Shown piece by piece: positions 56,978 through 64,000 of a stretch of 64,000 nt of DNA (its first letter is position 1; each line of letters starts with the position of its first letter). The stretch covers positions 6,719,079 to 6,783,078 of the forward strand of contig JAJEKV010000036.1 in NCBI GenBank assembly GCA_021234155.1. Reading direction: 5' to 3'. The notes under the pieces are model-generated. The model had not been told where the DNA came from. It saw only the letters and a list, made by a program, of their open reading frames with translations, and did not search any database. The DNA is from Isoetes taiwanensis (Eukaryota; Streptophyta; Lycopodiopsida; Isoetales; Isoetaceae). The position numbers and the translations under genes were made by a program.

Positions 56978-59900
56978 ATGGTGAGATTGACTCTGGCCCT
57001 CATATCGGCTCTCAATGAGGGAGCAGATCTTGCCACCATCACAAGTTTAATACTGAGCCGTCGTGATCTTGATGAGGTATGCCTTCGTTTTAAACAGTAC
57101 GAGATTAGGTTTTATCAGAAGCACGTCTTTACATTGTTGAGAGCAGATAGTAAGTCTTGACGCCTGCACGAAATTGGCAAGAGTTGACCTCAGCGGCAAC
57201 AACCTTACCAGCTTACAGGTGCGATTCTTACATTTTTGGGGTCCGTTGTCTTGTTAATTCAATATCGTTAGACCGCGAATTATGTTGGGTGTTTGATCCT
57301 TGTGGACATAGTGAAAAACATCCTTCCAGTCTTTTCAGTCCCTTGGCATATTAGTTACAACGTTTAGAAAAACGAATGCCTTGGAATGCCAGCTCGAAAT
57401 CTGCCCTTTAGCTATGTAACAAACTGCATTTATCTAGACTTTAAGAATTCCGAGCTTTTTGAAAAGGTTGTCCAGCCTATAATTTTAACATGAATCAGTG
57501 GTATATATGATTGGATCATGGTGTGGATAACATTTCTTAAGGTACCTGTATCTTTTATTATTGAGAGGTATCAAGATGTGCTGTAAAAAGAAGTCATTGC
57601 CTCTTTATGAACTGCTTCTTCCTGGTGAAAAGTGGTTAGGTAGTAGCTTTCAGGCAAGGATGCACTGGCTTTGTCTTTTGAACGTATCTGCCATAGATTG
57701 GGGATCTTAACTCTAGTTTAAAGCCTATGATTCTGTCTCCTTTTAGAACACCATCTTTTATATCACAATTATTTTTATCTGCAGTGGAGATCGATTAGTC
57801 TGTTGTATTTATTAAGATTACTTGCAATAATTTATGAATATGAGTAAGGAAACAGAGTTGTGTAGGTATTCCTCATTATGCGAGCTAATTCAATTTACCA
57901 ATCAGCCTTTATCACTATGTACAAGTCTAAAGTGGTTATCAGTTGCTGGAAACAAGCTTACTTCTTTAAGAGGTGTGGAATGTCTGTCGAAACTTACGGT
58001 ATGTGATGGGCAGATGTTCTTGCATTATCTTTTGGAAAGGACTTCTAAAATTTAACAGGTCTTGAATGCAAGTAAAAATGCACTGGTAACAATTGATGAG
58101 GTTGCTGGTTTGACGGCGCTCCGTGCACTTATCCTCAATGGTAAACACCTTTTAGCTTACCCTACCATCTTCCTCTTCTACATGACGAGGTACAAGTTTA
58201 TAGAAAGCAATTTAAAACGAACATTTTCATCATAGATCAATCATTTGGTGCTACATGGATTGGAACAGTTAGAGAATATCCAACATAAAGTAGAACATAA
58301 ATGTTGTTGAACTGTCACAGCGTAAATTAAATCTAGTTGCTGTTTAGCTTACATTTGCACAATGAGATGCATTATTGCAATCAAATTGCCAACATCTGCA
58401 TGCAACCGCCTAAGCTTCATTTAACTGAAGGTTCTTCAAATAGCTTTATCACAATAGATAAAATTAACTCTATGCTTGCTGTTTGGATTATCAGTGTATA
58501 TCAGAACGTAAAAGGGCTAATGCACAAATTTTCATAATTGCAGACAACAATATTGAAACAATCTTGGCTCTAGACCAGCTTACAAATCTGGATACACTCG
58601 GTACGTAACAAATTTGACTTCAGTTTTGTTTTGTCTAAAATAGGATTATATAATCATCTATATTGTGCAAATGCAATAATCTACATGCTCATGGCATTCT
58701 GGAATACTCAAAGGCATCAGTAACTTGATAAGTGCCCAATGCAGTTGAGAATAACTCCTTTAGGGCAGCTTTTTGTCTTAATTCTGTAAAAACCCAGTAG
58801 AAATATGCCAGGAGCAAGAACTTATGTAACAGTCATAACAAATTTTTATAATTCTGAGAACTACCATTGGGGATTGAAAACCAGGAATCTGGGGCATTTT
58901 TCACTCTGATAACTTGTGTATGAAGCTCACTTCATTCTCCTGTAAAGCTGAAGTCATTTAAAAATAACGCATACAGTTTTTAGAATAGGAATGCCATAAT
59001 GTGTAGGGAAGTTTTTTTTTTTTTTTTTTTTTAAAGAATAGATGTTGGATTTGAACAATTTCTTTCTCTTTTTGTTTTTTTTCGTGGTGCAGTGTGTGAA
59101 AGAGTTGTGGGATATTAAGTACTGAGGCTGGGTCGAGACTGTAGAAAAGACAGAACAGAGGTTCTTTTCGACCTTAATGTTGTCAAGCCCAGCATTACGA
59201 GCATAGCAAATTTCCTATTTGAGCCCATGTTAACTTTCTATAGCATTCTCTCTTAACAACCACCCACCTTTAGCATTATTTTCCTGGAACTATTACATGC
59301 GGCATACCATGCCACATGAGGTGGGTAGAAAAGCATGTGTAGGGAAAGTCTATTTCAAAATTTTCCCTTTTCAATGGCATGATACAAAATGAACCAACTT
59401 AGAAACTGGAGCCTCTATCAATAGAAGGGCATGATACAAAATAAACCAACTTAGAAACTGGAGGCTTTATCGATAGAAGAAGCCTGTAAGGAGGAGTAAG
59501 GAGGAAAAAGAAATAAGAAATGGTTCCATATGCATTTGTTTTAAAGAGTTATCATTCTTTTTCTGATTGAGATCTTTTAATGTAACATCAGCCTGATATG
59601 GAGATATTTAGGCTTTTGTTCCAGAATCCTTATTATTCGAGCAGTAAACTAACCCAGCAATGGCATCCTGCGTGATTTCTGTCCAGCAATCTTTTGTCCA
59701 AGCAATGCTTTCTGCGATCCCTCTTTTTGGCAGTGTAGAAGAAACAGATTGTGTTGTAGGATTCTGCTATGTCATGATCTATTATTGAGCTTTCATGCAT
59801 ATATGGGTATGGGGATATCTAGTTTTATTAGATGCTCAATGAATGTTAACTTTCTTATTGCAGTCTTTTCCCATAATCCTGTGCGGAAATTGGGAACCAG

Positions 59901-62218
59901 TTTAAGCAAGCTAGTAAGCCTTACAAAGGTATGCATTTGGTACCTTCTTGGATACTGTAGGTAATACAGCTAGCAATCTGTCTGTTCTTCATATGAACTT
60001 CTATGCAGATAGATAGACAGATAGGTAGGTAGGTAGGTAGCATTTTTCACATCATACCACGTTGTCAGCATTCCATAGGTCAGAGCCAAACGTTTCAAAT
60101 GACCTTTTCAAGCTTGCAAACATCCTTGAAATCTACTGGAGATAAATGTAGCACTGTATAAACATTTCCCATATGTGTAACTTGATAATGTTGTCTGACC
60201 ATTTCATAGGCTGGAACAAAGAAATGATATTCATCCTCTCAGTCGATACACATACTTCACATGGTTGTCGTGGTCGAGGTGGTTCGCGGCAGTCAATTCA
60301 TAGATGATTGCTCATCCTACAGATTGTTTGTTGAGATGCCATTGGCAAGTTTTCCTGCGGTCATGGATTTATCTTATCTTGCACATTTGCCCACATTTTT
60401 TTGGACGTTATTGCAGATCTGTTCTTTGAATCTACTGTTTATGTTAGCATGTTTTCCAGAGAGATCTTTTGTCACGTATTGGGCAGGAATTTGATTCTAG
60501 CAATATATACAATGAAGTGATACAGAGCCTCTCCTTCTAAAGGCAACATACCAGTTTCTGCAAGCACCAGTGGATCTGGCGTCTGTGATTTTACTCCCAT
60601 CTTATAAGAAACTGCTTTTAACAGATTCAATAAGTTTTCATTGCTTTTTTAAAAACCAGGAACACAAGAGGCTGAATATCATGCTTTTGTACAATGTACT
60701 ACCATATATGAGAACAGTTTGACTTGCCGCAGATAGACCTGTCTCGGCTCAAGGATTACTTGAAGGCTTGGTGGACACGCATATCAAATATTACTATATG
60801 AACAGCCCAAGGCCATGGAGGCCTGTGGTTTTTTGTATTAGCCATTACGTTACTTGTTTTCTTTTTATTATCAAAGCTTGTGGCTCTGGGGGTTCCACAA
60901 AGATGTGGATACAATTTTCATTTTCATTTCATAATTAGAACAATTATAGGTGATAGGAGGAGATGCTCCAATATTGTGGTTGCAAGCTGTTCATCACTTC
61001 AGAAACAATGATAAAGCCTTGATTAATTCTGTCTGCGTCTCATTTGCTCTCTCTATAGTCCTTGGCTTTTTAGATAGATGTACTGCAATGTTCTCATAGA
61101 TTCTGTCTTAATTCCAATTTTGTTAAAGCCTGCAATTCCTGGTTGCAGTTGTCATTATCATACTGTAAGCTGCAAGTTTTGGGCGATTCAATAAAGCAAT
61201 GCATTGCATTGAAAGAGCTACGCTTAGCTCATAATCAGCTGATAGTAAGTAGAACGTTTATCTTTTATGGTTACCATTGTCAATCTTACCTGCTTTATGT
61301 TATATTTTTAAGGCACTTCCAAAAGAGTTGGAACAGAATGCAAAGCTTGAAATAATTGACCTGGGGAACAATTGTATCAAGGAATGGAAGGATATACAGG
61401 TATGCAATCTTGCCCTCCCTGGAATATGTTGACTTCTATATTCTCTTTGGGTATCTAAGAGCCTTTATTCTTCTTTGACAGGTTTTGAGGAGTTTAAGCT
61501 TTTTATCAAATCTAAATTTAAGAGGGAATTCAATCTGTATGAATGAAGAACAGGTAAGTTATTGGTCATAGAAGTCAATGTTTTAAACACTTCAAATGTG
61601 TTGCAGATCCAAACGTACATTCAGAAAGATACCATCATATCTCTAGGAACTTTGCATAACTTGCAGCAATTTCTTATGATGCAACTTCTCATTGGTGTGT
61701 TCCATTTTTATATCCTCTTTATTGTGCAGATCACAACGTGGTTACCAAATTTGGCTGTGTTTGATAGTCGTCCTTTGCAATCAAAGAAAAAATATGGTAA
61801 GAATGTCAAGAGTAAGGAGGTGGGGAGGGATCATGGAATCCAAGCAGCTAATGGGAAAAATAAGAAAAAGAAATTTCAAGATTCTGCAGAAACTGAAGGG
61901 CAAAATTTAAAATTTTCTGAGGAACAGGATGATATGGAGAAAAAGCCATTTTTGGAGTTGGTCATTGAAAGACAAGATCTCAGTAGTAAACTCATGAAGG
62001 ACGAGGTACCTAGACAACAAGGCAGTTCAGGTGTTGTATGTATCCTTGGCAGTAACAATTCACATTCTACTAAGAGGAGCAAACTATCCCTGTTAGACTT
62101 TGGGAAAGAAATAGGTACAGGGGGTCCATCAGCTTGGGACGATCCAATAGGGTCCAAGACGATTGTAGCTGAAAATGACAAACTTTACAGCCGCTGGAAA
62201 CTGAAGAAACCAAAGTAA
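56978..62218 (+). CDS. leucine-rich-repeat protein, 10 exons, 403 aa
   Basis: Exons by splice signals: 56978-57076, 57147-57218, 57906-57998, 58059-58140, 58544-58600, 59864-59928, 61149-61244, 61313-61399, 61482-61553, 61730-62218. All introns are GT-AG and the 1212 bp join without a stop. Residues 1-241 are SDS22-type LRRs (KLARVDLSGNNLTSL, LKWLSVAGNKLTSL, LKELRLAHNQLIALP, LEIIDLGNNCIKEW, LSNLNLRGNSICMN). They are capped by ITTWLPNLAVFDSRPL. The tail is Lys-rich (KNKKKK near residue 290, a likely nuclear signal) and ends with KRSKLSLLDFG and DKLYSRWKLKKPK. The family acts as protein-binding scaffolds; SDS22 relatives regulate protein phosphatase 1. No membrane segment or kinase is present. 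The exact partner is unknown. The start is the first ATG giving an open LRR frame. Intact gene. Confidence 0.88.
58988..59035. repeat. T-homopolymer in LRR gene intron
   Basis: A run of about 21 T at 59012-59032 within intron 5, possibly the tail of an old retroposed element on the opposite strand; no body recognised. Confidence 0.5.
60008..60044. repeat. (GATA/GGTA)n microsatellite in intron 6
   Basis: AGATAGATAGACAGATAGG followed by four GTAG units. Confidence 0.85.
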
Positions 62219-63093
62219 CTGAGCTTGAAACGTTCAACAAAGTCATTATGCTTCAGCATGTAATTTAACTCACAAATTTTGAATGAGAATGTTCTAGGAT
62301 AACCCACAATTGTGTCTGGAATATAAGTATTATCTTTGAATAATAATATCAACATACAAGAATTTTGAGATGAACACGGCTTCATTTCTATTTTATTTGG
62401 CAGTTTAAGCGAAAAGAGCGTGCCATACGTTCCATGCAATGGGCTATTTAAATTACCTAACTAAGAAAAAAGTTAATGCTAAAATATTCAATAATGGTTC
62501 CCTTGGATTACCTTATGAGATTTTTCTCACGGATACCATTAGCATGGAGCAGAGCAGTTTTATTGGTGCGCTAACGCTTTGTTTAGGGACATGCAAACGA
62601 CCTAGAAAGCCTCATTTGAGTGTTCCATCTTAGTTAAATGTCCTATGCTAGTTTATTTGCACCACGTTGAAGTGGCTTGTAGAACCTTTTGGAGGTGCGA
62701 GATTTGGGTGGCTGTAGATGAGAGACAGTAAATAATAATATGCCATTTCAGTCTTCTGCTATCTTTGTTTTGTCATACTATTCAGTAGGATCCATTTTGC
62801 AAAGTCCCTTGATGTATTGAAGCTTCTTACAAATAATGGAATTTCCCAAACAACCCAAAACATCATCAGCCTACAGATATTATTAAAAAGCTTAGGGATA
62901 ATTTGAAGAGTAAACTGATAGCGATGGGGACGTTAACCAGCTTGTCCATTATCACAGCATTCATGGTACATGGATTCACTATAGCTTGACACCTGGAGTT
63001 AGTGGAGACAAGTTTACAGTTATTAGATCCACTTCTTGTTACCGTTCAGTCTGTTAGATTGCTTACATATGTCAGTCTTTTATTAGTATCTGA
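62219..63093. other. 3' flank of the LRR gene
   Basis: Contains the probable 3' untranslated region; AATAATAA-like signals occur at 62339-62346. No further gene recognised. Confidence 0.4.
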
Positions 63094-63660
63094 TCACATC
63101 AGATCAAGCCATGTATAAGAGTCTTCGTCCTTATGAATCAAATGTTCACTTGAATTCCATTTGTTTCTTGGTCCTACGCTCTTATTCTTCTTCATGGCAA
63201 ACAGTGTCCCAACAAGCCTTATTCTTCCTATGCAATAGTTAAGAAAGCATCCATGCATTCCCTTCAAAGGCTGACGAGATGGCTCATATGATAGAGCCTT
63301 AGAGCTCATAGAAGAGACCTGTCTCCTTGAAGAAGCATGTACACAAGATGTAATTTCTTTTGTCTTTTGACTTGATTCATAATCAGACTTTGTTTCTTGA
63401 AGAGGCATATGTTTCAGAACCAAAGGCATGTATTTCAGAACCAGAGGCTCCAATCCATTTACTCATTATAGTTCTCAATGTCGATTCTGCTTGCACATCC
63501 ACCATGGTCAATTAAGCTAATCTCCTTCACGATTGCACCACAATGACGGGCAGTGTCCAACTCGGTTTCACTACTCAAATTGACATTGTTGCTAAAGGTA
63601 CCTTGACGTTTCCCCTTCTTCATGGCAAATCGCTGCTGTTTCTGATACTTTCCTTATTTC
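63094..63660 (-). pseudogene. coding-like remnant, unrecognised
   Basis: The minus strand has two protein-like stretches. About 63660-63470 reads KYQKQQRFAMKKGKRQG and then NLSSETELDTARHCGAIVKE, ending at a TGA/TAA pair. The frame 63453-63094 follows with VLKYMPLVLKHMPLQE, an internal repeat of a KYMPLVL unit. I do not recognise a family. Stops between the stretches suggest a decayed gene or exons of a gene running off the window end. Confidence 0.3.
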
Positions 63661-64000
63661 CAACTTCGCAAGAACATGCTATCTATTACCAAGCTTGTTG
63701 ATCAAGGCATGATTACCAACCCAAATATCTATTCTTGTTTTTCCTGATTCTATCCAACTTCCTCAAGATCCTCTTGCTCAGGGCTCCAGAGTTAACAATT
63801 TATATGAAATTTCCCGTGTTCCATCTCTAGAAGCCTTACTTGTCGCTACCACATCAGACCCACTCTTGTAATGACATCACCATTTTAGCCATCTCAATAT
63901 CAAACGTCTTCAATCCCTTAACATAAAAACATTGTCACTGGTCTTGCTCGTCTTCCCAGTCACAGCCTCCCCCTTTGCCATGTTGCATGCTTAGCAAGCA
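63661..64000. other. window end, nothing firm
   Basis: Minus-strand phrases such as LSKRILRKLDRIRKNKNRY look protein-like but are surrounded by stops; may belong with the remnant at 63094-63660. Confidence 0.25.

Overview
This window looks like nuclear DNA from a large, repeat-rich land-plant genome. The evidence is a spliced gene with GT-AG introns, plant-type receptor-kinase, PPR and ATL RING-finger sequences, a plastid-type aspartokinase, and Ty1/copia, Ty3/gypsy and L1-type elements. A fern or other seed-free plant, or a conifer, would fit the low gene density and the PPR relics, but the sequence alone does not settle the species.

Only two genes look intact. One is a single-exon ATL-type RING-H2 ubiquitin ligase (33739-34299, minus). 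The other is a ten-exon leucine-rich-repeat protein of 403 residues (56978-62218, plus), whose exons all join in frame. Everything else that codes is decayed: a hAT-like transposase (130-1880), PPR and receptor-kinase fragments (4480-5330 and 37545-38640), a nearly complete aspartokinase pseudogene with intron traces (40523-43457, minus), and coding-like pieces of an unrecognised gene (9.2-12.3 kb).

The rest is nested mobile DNA. (1) A 5'-truncated LINE (15.02-19.94 kb, plus) is split by a 3.6-kb terminal-inverted-repeat element (16055-19655). That element carries a Tourist-like MITE and an array of diverged hairpin repeats. (2) A full-length L1-type LINE (20782-32124, minus) has a 15-bp target duplication. 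It is split inside its reverse transcriptase by a copia-derived element arranged LTR-internal-LTR-internal-LTR (22571-28320) with one shared 5-bp target duplication. (3) A related copia relic (about 43.9-52.2 kb, plus) is split by a chromodomain-bearing Ty3/gypsy element (44555-50230). Small dispersed families with strong hairpins recur across the window.

No self-contained new cellular pathway is visible. The most unusual structures are the three-LTR copia tandem with a scrambled pol region and a YVGD box shared with its relative, the tRNA-like promoters inside two retroelement families, the hairpin array inside the TIR element, and two short hairpin-bearing dispersed repeats.
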